64,000 bases of DNA from Cercis canadensis. Its lineage: Eukaryota > Streptophyta > Magnoliopsida > Fabales > Fabaceae. The notes under the pieces were generated by a model. The model ran no database searches. It was not told the origin of the DNA and saw only the letters and a list, made by a program, of their open reading frames with translations. Shown in pieces: positions 49,378 to 62,904 of this stretch. The translations under genes and the position numbers were made by a program. The DNA lies in assembly GCA_003255065.1 (NCBI GenBank), contig QAOA01001508.1, forward strand, positions 151,108-215,107. The letters run 5' to 3'. Position 1 is the first letter of the stretch; every line of letters starts with the position of its first letter.

Positions 49378-52300
49378 TTATTCTTTTTGTCACTATGTCA
49401 TAATTACCCCTGTGGCTTGCTTTTTTTGTTTTGTTTATAAATTACATTTTATATTTTCTTTATCAAAAGTTTCAATAATAATATATTTTCAAAGATGTAA
49501 TTTAAATTATCAAAGAAAAACTTATATTATACAGCATATATCTAGCAAAATGTCCAATAGACATTGCTTTTACTTCATATTGAATCTTATTGTTTTTAGT
49601 ATCATTTAATTGACTTTAATAGTAATTTCAGATAATGGACAGAAAAAAAAAATCATATAAACAAGTAGCATAGAGGGTCTCAATTACTTTTACTAAACAA
49701 TACTGATTATTTACATTTTTAGTTATATTAAAATGATTTTAACAACTAATGGAAACAAAGAAATCACATAACAATTAACAAGAAATTAAAGGGGTTTCAA
49801 TTAATGAACTCACGTGATTAATTTTCATACAACTAATTTTAACAAGAGACTCTCACAATTAATGAAGACAAAAAAAAAATTCACATTGATAAGAAGTATC
49901 TAGAGTCACAATTAATTGATTCTTCATGTCTTTATTTTTACTTGGCTGGCTTTGATTGAAAAGGCCCTGCTTGGCTACTCCTGCTATAAGTGTAGCCAAT
50001 TTCATTTATTTGTTAAATGAAAATTTATTAAATTACTTTTAAAATTTTAAATGTTTAGACAATAGACACAACCGTCCTAAACGGTAACTTGTCTTAAGTC
50101 ATTTAAATATTAATTTTCTAATGAATATTAGATATGATTCTGCATCAAGGAAATCCTTTTTTTAAAAAAAAAAAAAAGTTATGTCTAAGTAAGTAAAAGG
50201 AAGAGACAAAAAAGGAAGCTATTTTTCCGTAATAATGGGGGAAACGTTGAGTCGGGGGCAATTTTGTCAAGTAGAAGTTATTACAGGAAGAATTGAAGAA
50301 ATTCGTACAATGGCAAAAGAGTAAAATGATGGGAAATGGAAGGGCGTCGAGAGAAGATAATGGGGGGATCAGTCTTAAAAAACACAAAAGGCATGGGGAG
50401 AGGTCTGCGTGGGACACAGAGGACACCATGATGAGGTTTTTGCATGCGTCTCGATTTTAAAGATTTCAGTAATTTAAAAAAAAAAATTAAAATATTAGTT
50501 TTTGTTAAAAAAAAGAAAGAAATTATTTAATTAATGAGGTGTAGAGTATTAAATAGTGGAGACGAGAGGTGGCTAGGTGATGATGAGTCTGGCATATCCG
50601 TATGCAGTGGCATGACATACATACATACCATATGGGTGCTTGACATGACCCTGACACGACATGTGACATTGGCAATTTTGGAAACTGGTTGATGGGATGG
50701 CATGGTGGGTATGTGATGTAATTGGACTCCAATATTGCTCGACTGCATATTCATTGAAAATACATATTTTCATATATTTTTCATCTTATTTTTTCGTCAT
50801 ATACTTTCATAGGTTTAAAATATGTAATAAAAATAGGGTAAGATTATGATATTTTCTTTCCAAAAATAATATTCATGCATCTTAATATTTTAGAAAACCT
50901 TTGAGATAAACGTAATCTGTTCATATAAAAATCTAAGCTTTTTTTTTTTTAATAATTTTATCATCCCTATTTGTAGTTGATAATATAAAATTAAAAAATA
51001 AAAGAATATGATAGTGAAAGTAAGTGGGAGTGCGAGGGAGTTAAAAAAAGAAAACTAGGTTTAAAATGAGTTGATAACCCTATTTCAATTATTGCATATG
51101 ACAAATGTCCAAATAGTCCAGAATATTTAAAAAATAACAACTTAAGTTGTTTCTCATTGTCATTGTGGTAAGAATTAAGATAGCATGTGAAGGTTTATTA
51201 TGAGGATTAGTTTAGAGAGTTTAAGTAGTAGAGAATGGAATGGCATTCACAATAGTGATGGACCTTTTAGGAAGAAACTCCCTTGACCTCAACGTTTTAC
51301 TACAATATAATGTTGAATTGAGAGTGAAACCGAAAAATAAAATAGATAAAATATAATCATTAGACATAACTCATGAGTGCCCTAAGAAGAAGGTACTCAA
51401 ATATGACTTTACGTTTATCTGGGGCCATTATACTATCTTCTTCTTCACACAACCTAAAACAATGCCAATTCTTTTGTTAAAAAGTCCAAGGTGAAGAGTG
51501 AAGACTTTAGTAGACAAAAGTAAAAGCAAATAACTACTATAAAGGAGTAACACTTTTTATTGTTTCCTTTTGTCAACATTGTCTTCATCACTTGATAAAC
51601 ATAAAAGTGAATATTGCATTTCTATCATTGTTTTTCCTAAGATTATAACGTTTTCCAGTATTTGCCAAAACAAAAGGGGATAGGAATCATAACACCAATA
51701 TAATTGTAAAATTATTCTTATTCATCTTTAATTCTATTATCAATCTGTCATTTATACCATAACTATTCATGCACAGCCAACTAATTTATTAAAAATAAAT
51801 AAAAACTACATAAAACATGTTATATAAGTATATTATTCAAGTGTATTTATACTATAAATTTGATAGAAAAGCAATTCACATTTCATTAAATTTTATAATT
51901 GTTATTTTGGTGCAAACTGCAAACTGTATTTTTTTTAAAAAAATTATTGTTTGGTTTCTCAAATTAATAAAAAATATTATTTAATTTTAAATATAGAGAA
52001 CTTTTAATTTTATTTTATTTTATATAGTGTGAAATATTTAAAATATTTTTTAATATTATATAATTATTATATTTATATATGTCATTATCATATTTAAAAA
52101 TAAAAAAAATAATTACGTAACATTAAAAAAAAAAACATTTTAAATACTTCATATAAATTAAATAATATTTTTTACAACATAAAAAACTAGGAAATAAGTT
52201 TTGTGTGTACTAACACAGCAGAAGCAATTATTTCAAACTGTCTATAGCGCTGACACTGGCTAGATCACTTGTCTCACTCTAATAGGCTACTTCGTCATAT

Positions 52301-52765
52301 ATATATGACCAATGAATTCATTATATGTGTTACGTAGATAGTACTGTAATTGTATACTTCATCTTCATCCACCAAATTTTCTCACGTGATATCCACGTGA
52401 CATACCCTATTTTTGGCATATATGTCACATCATTGTTAAGTGAAAAATTATCATACGTGGTTGTATTATCAAAGTTTATAAATAGAATAAGGCACTAAAT
52501 TAGAATGATGTAAATGTAATGCACAGCATCATTCTATACTACAGTATAATATAGTTAAAAATGTTTGTCTCACGTTATTGTACTCGAATGTGTTTCACCA
52601 AGGGCTCATATGAATCTAAGCCATGTTTTCAATGAGTCAAATTAAATAGAAAATAGGTACAAATTTAACTCGGCTTAACAATAATAAAAATTTTAATTTT
52701 AATTTTAAACAGTATTGTGTGTAACAACATCTTGTGAGCAAGTAACAATGGAGAGAGATTTTGGG
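49378..52765. other. Intergenic, nothing recognised
   Basis: The left part of the ~8.4 kb spacer between the divergently transcribed HD-Zip III and GATA genes. AT-rich, with short homopolymers and no supported exon. Two CACGTG boxes lie near 52383 and 52395. Confidence 0.5.
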
Positions 52766-53250
52766 GTATGATCTACTTCCGAGTTCCGAGCATGATGAGG
52801 TAACCAAAAAATTACTTTTGGGCATGCGGGACCCAACAAAGAAATTGGTGGGATCCAGCAGTATTCATGAGTCATGACTTTGAGTCCTTACCAAGTTGGA
52901 CGATGACGTGGCACATTCTTTTCTGAACAAAAAGATATTTTGCTGATGCGAATAAAATGGGCCTTTAGAAAGTGGGTGAGATATTGGGCTAAAAATGACA
53001 CGCTCAANGTATGATCTACTTACGAGTTCCGAGCATGATGAGGTAACCAAAAAATTACTTTTGGGCAGGCGGGACCCAACAAAGAAATTGGTGGGATCCA
53101 GCAGTATTCATGAGTCATGACTTTGAGTCCTTACCAAGTTGGACGATGACGTGGCACATTCTTTTCTGAACAGAAAGATATTTTGCTGATGCGAATAAAA
53201 TGGGCCTTTAGAAAGTGGGTGAGATATTGGGCTAAAAATGACACGCTCAA
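52766..53250. repeat. 242-bp direct repeat flanking N at 53008
   Basis: 52766-53007 and 53009-53250 align end to end over 242 bases (GTATGATCTACTT ... GACACGCTCAA) with only a few substitutions. Exact abutment on the N on one side and continuous sequence on the other is what an unmerged overlap of two haplotype contigs would give. Confidence 0.9.
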
Positions 53251-56200
53251 TGGCCCAGTACCAAGTGAACCCATTGTCTGCATTGCTGATAAATGGTCGT
53301 TAGTGAAGTCCAAATGATTTAGTTTTAGTGGACTGCACCATGTCCAGTCATTTCAAATGGGCCACTACTTCCTCCCAGCATGTGTTGTGGAGATCTGTGC
53401 TTAGAGTCTCAACTTTTATAAAAAAATTAAAATTAATTGTGATCTATGTTCTATTATAAACTCAATATGGATAAAGTCTCAAACTTTAGGCCCACAATTA
53501 TAGCCCGATAAACATTTAGGCTTTTTATTTTGGCATTAAAGAAATAATAATTCATTCACAGAATCACATTATACTATAGTATCCAAAAAAAAATCATCCA
53601 CATTATAATTTCATTCCTATAGTAAGCACTCACTTATTTGCATTATTTGTTTTTCAGATGTGTGAGGGTCTGTCTAATTCTCAATTTTAGAGATGCTTGT
53701 ATATATTTAAGAGTCAATGACAAGTTAGGAGGAGATCCGCAAATGTTAAAGTCACGTGCGATGCGGCTAACACACGTGACTTTCTTTGCACGTGCTACCA
53801 TGTTAGTGTTAGACATGGTGAGCACTACGCACGTGTGGGGAAGAACAAAAGGAAAGTGAGGAGCCCCTCAAAGAGATTCCACCAAGGACGTGGAAATTGA
53901 CTATCCCTTTCTCCTATGGGTTGGCCTTTTGAACCGAGCCTTGAGAAGCCTCACATGATCGCTGACACTTCCTCCTACCTTTCTCACGTGCTCCGTGGAC
54001 CCCGCCAATTATATTGAAAGCAATAACAAGCGTAAGGTAAGGCACAAAAAGGAAGAGATGATCCCCCCAAGATATTTTAAAATGAACCAGTAACTTTTTT
54101 ATTTTAAAAAAATGTCAAATTTATTTAAGAAGTTGTGTATATGTGGCCAGAAAATAAATAAAATGTATAAGTTGTATATAAACAGTAAAAATTAAAAAAG
54201 AATGTGTGGTGGTAATAATTAAGTAATTAACTGTAAACAAACCTTATCCATTTACCAGCGTTCATTAACCTGGGGATCAGAATCGAACGAGTCTGCCCCA
54301 TCCAACTCAGTCCGTGTGTTCTCGTATGAAAATGAAATGCTTGCCATATAACAGGCAGTCAGACACGTGATTTTATATTAGTATTTTAGCAGTAAGAAAA
54401 AAGGAGGATTAAATAGTTTATACAATTATAAATATTGATATTAATTTATGGACATAAGCTCATATCGTATAATTAGTCTAATAATTTCTTATAAAATTGA
54501 TGTATAGGTTCAAATTCCTCTTCCCATTGTAACCTTGAAAATTCTTCTTCCTCTAATATCTTTAATTAAAAATTAAATTTAACTATCTAATAAAAAAAAA
54601 ATTCAAATTACCTTAGGTTTGGCTCAATTTCATTTTCCCCCAGAGTAAACTTTATCCATTTTTTTCTTTATTAGATAGAGTTAACCTCGGGGAGAGTAAA
54701 AGAATTTAAATCGCAAGTAGAAAAATAAAAATGACACGAAGGAAGAGGAATAAATCAAAATTTACCCTAAATTTATTTATTATGTGAAAATCTTGTTCAC
54801 CATTACATTCTAGTTAATTGACTTAAATAATATAAATTTATAAATTATTTAAGTAAAAATGACACTTTTAAACTATTAACTAAAATATGGCAATTTTGTT
54901 TATTTTAATAGAGTATAATAAATACGTTAAATGAGAGATAGCGTAGGAGAGAGAAGCGTTACATTGTATTTAGCTCAAACAACATGAGACTTGTAATTTA
55001 TTNGAGAAAGAACGCTACGTTATATCTGACTCAAACAGTGTAAAACTTGTAATTTACTTTTTAGTAATTAGTTTATGAAGTGTCATTTTTTAGTAAATAG
55101 TTTTCAAACTTATATTATTTTGGTCAATTTGCCTTACATTCTTGTTTTGTTTTCACCATATTGATCAATTTCAGAATATTAAAAATTCAACAAAAAAATC
55201 ATAATATTTGTTTGGATTACGTAATAAGACAAAATTAGTAATATTTTTTTTCAAAAAATCATGGTCTTGAATTTAGTTGTTGAATGGAACTTAAAAGACA
55301 CTTTATAATTAAATTTATTCAAGTTTGATTGACGTTTAAATTCTTTCTACTATATTGAAAAATGCTATTATTTTTTCTTAGCTAGGACCGAGAATTTTCT
55401 AACAATATTTTTCATAGGTCTTTTAATAATAGTGCCTAGTAATAATAGGAATGTTAAAATATTGTTTACATTGTAACTTGGCCTCGTAACCTTTTCGTTT
55501 TCTTTTTAGGTTGAAAAAGAATAAAAGCACAAATTAAAACCAATATAGAAGATGCAGCTCCTTACAAGACTGAGTTACTTGTGAATTAAAAATCGTGAAT
55601 GCATAAACCAGCGGAACAAAAATGAAGATAGCAGAAATCATACAATGACTTTTAGCCAAGGTGACAGGTGAGATTAAAGTGAAAATCTTCCTAATGAGCA
55701 ACGTGGATGACATCATGACCGTTGTTTAGATTAAGTTGAGCTGTAAGCATCGTGCTAAAACGTGAGTTAGGGGAATATAGTAACAGGTCATGATAGGGCA
55801 AGGAGATAGAAGGTACAATTGGTTAAACTAAATTATTGTAATAATCAGAATTGGAAAAAAAAAATTAAACTTTGCACAGTTCCCCAAGCAATAAAATGTT
55901 ATTAGAGCAGGGGAATCCGGCTGTAAACTTGGACACTATTGGACTTGAAGGAGTCACAGCGACAAATCCTGCAAGAGATCGATTCTTTAGGGGTTGAATT
56001 TTTTGAACATTAATTTTCCTTTAATAATTGTTAATTAATGTATTAATTGTCCAATAATGTACAAAGCAAATGCATAAAATATTATGATTATTCATAAGTG
56101 GTTTTACTTTATCATGTCTTGTTTCGTAAATGAAGAGCCTCGAACTGAAATGTTAAGGAAAGTAAACAGAGTGTGTCTGTGGCCATAGCTGTTTTCTTTC

Positions 56201-57557
56201 TAAGTGACAGCCCACCATTGTGCTTAAGTGTTACACTTGATCACTGTTTACACCACATGATCATTATTCATTGCATCAACATAACAATCCTCTTTCTTTT
56301 ATGTTCATCTTTCGTTTTTTATTTTTATAGCAATTTTAGACTCTTTTATTTGATGTAGTTGACTCATCTAAAATACTTATTGTAAAACAAAAGTAGCTAT
56401 TATATTTTTTTTAAAAAAATAACACTATTTGTATATTATCTTTGCATTTGCATTCAATTCAAATACATATATACACAATTATGAATTAAATTATGTGCAA
56501 GTAATGTTATCATTTAAGATGATAAATTTGAAGTTTGATTTCTTTAGCATAGAATTCAATAACTTCTTTTTTTTTGGTAATGTGATTATATTTTTAAGTT
56601 TGAACATAAAATTTACAAATTTTTAGAATGACATTAATATCACTAAATCATAAGCCTTTAAAAAAAAAAAAATTACTTTTTCACTATACTATGGCAAACT
56701 CGTGTTAAACAATGAAGTAACAATGTACCTAAATTGAAGTTGTCAATAAAATGAATGTGTATTTTATTAAACAAAATGACGCTACTTGATCACAACTCAC
56801 AAGTAACTCATTTTTTTTTTTTTATATAACTTTTATCCAATATAAGTTATGTAATGGGAGATGAATGTGAACATTTTAAGAGCCCTTGTAAATCAATTAT
56901 TTAATTTTTTTTATATGATGACATAAAAATTTGAATATTTAATTATACATTATTTAAATTCTTTATTATTAAATCACATCTTAATAGCTTAAAATTACTT
57001 ACGCAACTGAATTAATTTAGAAATAGTTGCACTTTAAATTTGAATAACCTATGTTTTCTTACCTAATTCGGCCAAGTTGGTGACATGGTTATCCAGTAAT
57101 CTACCAAAACTAAAATTCATTGTTACCATTATGTTTTGGATTAGGGGGAACAATTGCCAACTCTTCCATTTCGACACAAAAATTGAATAGTTTGAAAGAA
57201 AAATACTAGAATTTTTTTTTTTAGAAAAAAGCTTTCAAGTAATTAAAGAAAAGCTCAATTGCCAAATAAAGAGAAATAAATTGTTCAATTAACTTTACAG
57301 AACTTGCAAGTCACTTCCTATTATTATATTTTTATCTCTCTGCATGAAAAAAGATGCTTCAATGTCGCCCAAATTTCATTTCTGCCCTTCCCTTACTCAT
57401 CAAAACCCCACCACCACTCCCAGCTCTCTCTCGGACACAACCCGTTCCCTTTCTCTCTCTCACACCGTTTATCTAAAACCAGTGCAATTTCTTTTTCTCT
57501 CTCTAAATATCAGCAACTTCTCTCTCTGTTCCTCAGTCAGAGACTCTTGTCACGTAA
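53251..57557. other. Intergenic, upstream of the GATA gene
   Basis: AT-rich spacer with the CACGTG cluster, a diverged repeat around N at 55003 (about 54949-55002 against 55004-55060) and no supported exon. The last ~200 bases before the GATA start are CT-rich and probably form its leader. Confidence 0.5.
53753..54369. promoter_or_regulatory. Cluster of CACGTG (G-box) motifs
   Basis: Perfect CACGTG palindromes occur at 53753, 53773, 53789, 53830, 53985 and 54364, five of them within about 240 bases of otherwise AT-rich DNA. G-boxes bind bZIP and bHLH factors in light and abscisic acid responses. The nearest recognised gene downstream is the GATA gene, more than 3 kb away, so the target is uncertain. 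Confidence 0.5.
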
Positions 57558-58959
57558 ATGGAAGTGCCAGAATACTTCGTCGGTGGCTATTTCAGTGCCG
57601 GAGCAGACCAATTCTCGCCGGAGAAGCGACATGGTGACCAGAAGCCCGGCGAACCGTTCGCCATTGACGACCTCCTTGACTTCTCCAACGCAGACGCTAT
57701 TATGTCCGATGGTTTCTTTGATAATGTCGCCGGAAACTCCACCGATTCTTCCACTGTCACCGCTGTTGACAGCTGCAACTCCTCAATTTCTGACAACCAC
57801 CTCTCCGGCAACATTGCCTCTCGAGGCTTCGGCGATCCTCAATTCTCCGGAGAACTTTGCGTTCCGGTAATTCACAATTTCCACGCTCATGAAAATTTGA
57901 ATTCCCTCAAAAATGAAATTTAAAATTTCACAATCATCAAATTCATAAATTCTAATTTAAATGCATTTGTATGTTGTTTCCCCGTTCACCAAATTTCAAA
58001 TTTTCTATTCTACAAACTAATTTATGCGTGAATTATCACTATTAAAGCCATGCATAAAAAATTAAATGAACACAGTTATTTGTTCTAAATATAATTAATG
58101 AGATAAATTAATACTTAATTAGTAACTACATTTAGTTTGTTTTATCAAGAAAAATTTCTCCCACTTCTAATTTGGAATATTTTTTTGTGAAGAATTGATT
58201 GAATTTGAAAATTGAATTTTCTTGTGCTTGTTATTTTGTTTACAGTATGACGACTTGGCTGAGCTAGAATGGCTATCGAACTTTGTGGAAGACTCATTCT
58301 CAGCCGAAGAAGAGCTAAAAACGCTCCACCTTCTCTCCGGAGCCACCGCTTCCACCATTGGCACGAAACCCCGGACTCCAGAATCTTCATCATCCTCCGA
58401 AACGCTTCCACCATTCGCTTCTGAACCCCCTCGAAACGCACCGTTTTTCCATCCGGAAACTCCGCTTCCAGGCAAGGCGCGAAGCAAGCGTTCACGCGCC
58501 GCTCCCGGGGACTGGTCCACGCGCCTCCTCCACCTCATCACCCCAACACCCAGCGCCACGGAGACCGAACAGAAACCGGTCAAGCCAACTCCGGCGAAGA
58601 AGAGGGAGAGTTCCATTTCGGACTCTTCGGGTCGGAAATGTTTGCACTGCGCCGCCGAGAAGACCCCGCAATGGCGAACCGGACCCATGGGCCCAAAGAC
58701 GCTGTGCAATGCTTGTGGAGTTCGATACAAGTCCGGGAGGTTGGTGCCGGAATACCGACCGGCGGCGAGCCCGACGTTTATGTCGACGAAGCATTCCAAT
58801 TCGCATAGGAAGGTTTTGGAGCTGAGGAGGCAGACAGAGTTGCAACGGCATCAACAGCACCACTTGCTTAGTCAGAGTTCGCTTTTCGGCGTATCCAACG
58901 GTGGAGATGATTACTTGATTCACCATCATACTGGGCCAGATTATAGGCAAATTATTTAG
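57558..58959 (+). CDS. GATA9: GATA-type zinc-finger transcription factor, GATA9-like (subfamily A)
   Basis: Two exons, 57558-57866 and 58246-58959, encode 340 aa and join in frame (...[12 protein letters not shown]). Recognisable in order are the N-terminal [11 protein letters not shown] motif (about 34-44), a Ser/Asp-rich stretch, [17 protein letters not shown] just after the intron, KARSKRSR (a basic, nuclear-type patch) and one type IV GATA finger C-X2-C-X18-C-X2-C at Cys235, 238, 257 and 260. Then come [20 protein letters not shown] and [13 protein letters not shown]. This order is that of Arabidopsis GATA2/4/9/12; the [11 protein letters not shown] motif and the tail GPDYRQII fit GATA9/12 best. 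It should bind WGATAR sites in the nucleus. It lies head to head with the HD-Zip III gene across 8.4 kb. The leader is CT-rich. Confidence 0.94.
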
Positions 58960-61900
58960 TGAGTGCTAGACTAGGAATCTAGAGTGGAGCTCCAAGTTTA
59001 ACAAACAAACCGCACTCCATTTTTGCTTTGCAAAAATTTTGTCTTATAAAATTCGAATTTGTAGCTTTTTTTTAGCATAAATCAGAAAAGAAAAAAAATG
59101 TAGAATTAATGAGAGGGGATAAAATAGGGGAAGAAGAGCTTCATTTGGTTGTAGAATCAATGTACCCTCTTTTTTTTTTTTTTTTTCTCTTTTGCCGAAT
59201 TTGGNTTTTTTTTCCTTTCTTTTGCCGAATTTGGCAAATTTAGAATCAAACTTTCTATTTGTCATAAAAAAAATAAATAAAATAAAAGATAAAAGGACGA
59301 GTAAAAGATACTTGAATATTGAAAATAATATCAAAAAAATTAAGAAGTATCTATGTATTGAGAATTATGGTGGAGCAAAAAAATGGGTATACACCTTTTT
59401 CTGAATCAATAACCTTAATAAAGCGTGGAACCCAAATAACAGAATGACCACACACCATGGATTACAATTAGCATATTGGTGGATTAGATTAAAACAAGCG
59501 TATGTTTCTCACATATGAATGAATGTAGTCAATTGGTAATAATGAAACAATGTGTTCATCTTTTTGCTTTAAGAAAACATTGCGTTATCGGTCATCATCA
59601 TGTTATAGACTGCTTAGTGCTTGTTGATGAATGCAAATTTATTTTATTTATAAAGGATCCAACACAAGATTTTTGTTTTTTTTTTTTTTTTTTTTTTTNT
59701 TGTTTTTTTTTTTTTTTCTTAATGTCACCTCATATTTTTCTCTACAAAATACTTTTTTAGAGCTTATATTGAAATTCTTGTGAGTGACTGAAATTGCTAG
59801 GGATGAGGGAAGGAGGAAGAAATAAAGGATAGCATGGATTTCAGTGAAATTTAAAGATTTTAGTTAGTTTATAGTAGCCAGTTATATATCGTCCTCTGTA
59901 CGTACCATGTACATGGAAGTGCGTTAAAGAAAAGGCAAGAGAAGAATTACGAAAGCAAGGTGGGAGAGTGGGAGGGGGAAATTAAAAAATAAGAAAGAAA
60001 TGGGTGCTTAGCTTGCAAAATGGTAATGTGAGTGTGGGTTGTGGGAAGTGATAAATAAACCAAAGAATTAGGTACACATTGAGGGCTGATATAACTGTCC
60101 ACCCGATCCTAGACATTTCCTCTTCCATGGGCTCCACTCTTTAACTATAATACTATTCATGCCCCAATTTGCTGATATTCTTCTTCCTAGGTTGTGATTA
60201 ATGAGGGTGATCAAAGTCAAATTTTAAACTAATTAAAGCTTGATTATATCATGTTACTTTGCTTCCCTAGACTTGCTTCACACTCATTCAAATTTGTCTT
60301 GCTAATGCTTTCAATCTTATATTACTAAAAATTGAGCCTCTCTTTACTATGTCATACTTCTTTTTTCCTCTATTAATTAACCCTTGAATTGTGCATTTTT
60401 TTAAACACAAATGACAAAACCTATAAGATAGAGTTATAATGATAGAATTATAATAAACTCATTTTTAGGTGTGATTTGGTAACTGGTAAGGGAAGTAATT
60501 ATAGAGAAATGGGTGAAAACTTTTAGTAAGTAAGTCACTCAAATCTCTCATTCTGTGTCTTATTATAGACTCCGTCTTAATAGTTAATACCCATTACATG
60601 AATAAGACAAAATTACAAAGATAACTAATCAACATCTAAAGAAGGGAAATGTGGTGCGAACTCTTGAATCTTGATCAATCTTTTCATACTTTTTATAAGA
60701 GCATGTGACATTGGGTTTGTAATGGAGAAAAAGAAAAAGAAACAAAGAAAAAAGAGAAAAAGCTCAATCAGCTTTGAATGCATTGCATGGCTAACTAGGT
60801 ATCTTCCTGCGGCCTAACATACTTAGCTTGTACAAAGACTACACAATACTTGAAAAAGGGTACAAAATAAAGTACAGCGTATGTACACATTGTTGTGTGG
60901 CCAATGTCGGCATTGCCGGCCCCAATTTAATTCAATGCATATAGGATGGAGCATGTGTTGGCAAAGTTATAATATGAATATGAATATGAATAATTCATAT
61001 TAAGGGAGAGCGTTGTAGAGTGTGTATATATGCATGTGGGTGATGAAACCCAGCACATGCGCTACGTGACGTGCATGACTGCTGCTAGCTCTTGTGTGCT
61101 CTATTTCTGATAATATATCCAAAATTTCACAATGCCTTTGGTGCCCATTGTCAAGGGATCTTTCCATGTTATGTGCAAAAGAAGATGATAATGGTTCTTG
61201 TCCCCTCTCACCACCCACCCCACTCCCTCCCCTTTACTGCTCTATGACCCCTCTTTTGGGGCCATTTAAATTATTGCCTTCCTCTTAATTACTTAGTTGC
61301 CTATTATGGTAAACCAGCTAAAACCCACACACGGAGCCTAATTTCGTTAATTATTTATAAAACATTTACGTTGAGGGCCCTTTTGTCATTTACTTTTATT
61401 ATGTATTAGTATCACTATATATATATATGTACAATAAAACACGGAGAAGCTTAATTTGAAGAATGATTTTATTGGAAACCACTCACGAGACCAATAATTT
61501 GCATTGACCTGCATGCATGAGTAGACTTTTCCATTTGGTATAGTTAAGTGATTAAAATGGTAATCTCTCAATTAGTAGAGTGTAGAGTATGGTATATATA
61601 TATATATATATATGCAGGAAATATTTATAATTTTTAGGATTTTTGATGTTGAAAGGATATTGTTGGAAAATCACACATGCTTATAGGGTGATTGGTGAGT
61701 CGTTATCATTAGGTGATAAAACAAAGGCAGCAAGCAACATTATGGCTTCATGGAAAAGTTGGGTGGTATATGTACACTTGCTTCATTTAGTGAGTGGGTA
61801 ATATGGTCCCCTAATGTCGATTAGCATTCAAATTCAGTCTACTCTATTATTTTCATTTAGGTATAGAATATATGATGCACTGAAACTGTGAAAGTGAACT

Positions 61901-62838
61901 GCAATTGAAACTTATCTTAATACTTCTTTTCCTAGCTCCCCTATTGCTATAGAAAATGAAATTTTCTGCTGCTGGTTTGAGTTTTGAAACATTATGTTGT
62001 TCTATTTTACAAAAATACTATGTACATATATATCTTCTTCCACTCCTACCTTTCTACCCCAATACTAGGTGCAGAAAATCAAAGAAAGTGACTCTGCTCC
62101 ACACTCCTATCAAAAGAGAACAAAGGGAATTGATTGTTATGTGTATGATCATAACTACTAACTAACATCCCACTTTTAGGTAAGCACACTGAGTTCTATA
62201 AACATTTTTTCTTAATTTGTACCAAAAGGAAAACTAAGCAAAATATCTTACAATATAGTCAAGAAATTCTTTTTTTTTTTTAATAAATAGGAAAATTCAC
62301 GCGAATAAATGAGTGATTATTCATCTATAGCATATAAAACATAATTAACATCAATAGGGTCATTCTAATTTCAACTTTTTACACTTAAAAATGGTGTAAA
62401 GGGAAAGTGGGAAACTAAGATTTCCACATATCCGGTCAGAATTGGGCCTAATAGTTGCCATCAAAGGCCCAAAATAGTGTTCACCAGGCCTAGTACATGG
62501 GATCAAGCTCTTTGGGCCACTGATATAGATCCATGTGTCAAAAAAATAAAAAAGGGTTTTTCTGTGAGTTTTAACAGGTAATGAATAAATTAAGGATGGG
62601 AATGCAACCAAGTTTCCAGCAATGAGACATCTTCCTCTTATATGAACATAGATATTGACCTGTGAAATTATTAATTGCTTCAGGAATATAATTAAAGTTA
62701 CACGTGAGAGTGAAATTGAGCCACGGGGTGTGAAAAGGAGGGAAGCTTCCTTTCCTTTGATTTCTGGCCTCAGATTTGTTTCCGTGAATGTCTGTAAAAA
62801 TATCATGATTATCATCCTCCTCATCCATCCTCATTGAT
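58960..62838. other. Intergenic, nothing recognised
   Basis: The 3' flank of the GATA gene and the upstream flank of the last gene. N joins occur at 59205 (flanked by CTTTTGCCGAATTTGG on both sides) and at 59699 in poly-T. There are (TA)n runs near 61413-61428 and 61592-61612. Open frames on either strand lack family motifs. Confidence 0.5.
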
Positions 62839-62849
62839 TATATATATAG
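62839..62849 (+). promoter_or_regulatory. TATA box of the last gene
   Basis: TATATATATAG about 60 bases upstream of ATG 62905, giving a transcription start near 62875 and a short leader. Confidence 0.6.
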
Positions 62850-62904
62850 CCTCGCTTTTGTAATGCTCTAATTTGCCTTCCACATTTGGGTTTCTCTCTT
62901 CTTC

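Noticed and set aside
57304..57870. 188-codon frame overlapping the GATA first exon
   Set aside because: It is an alternative frame through the CT-rich leader and exon 1; the [11 protein letters not shown] frame matches the family.
58167..58799. 210-codon minus-strand frame over the GATA gene
   Set aside because: It is antisense to the GATA exon 2, which has a clear zinc finger and GC-rich codon use.
62360..62824. 154-codon minus-strand frame
   Set aside because: No domain is visible, and it lies in the promoter region of the small gene starting at 62905.
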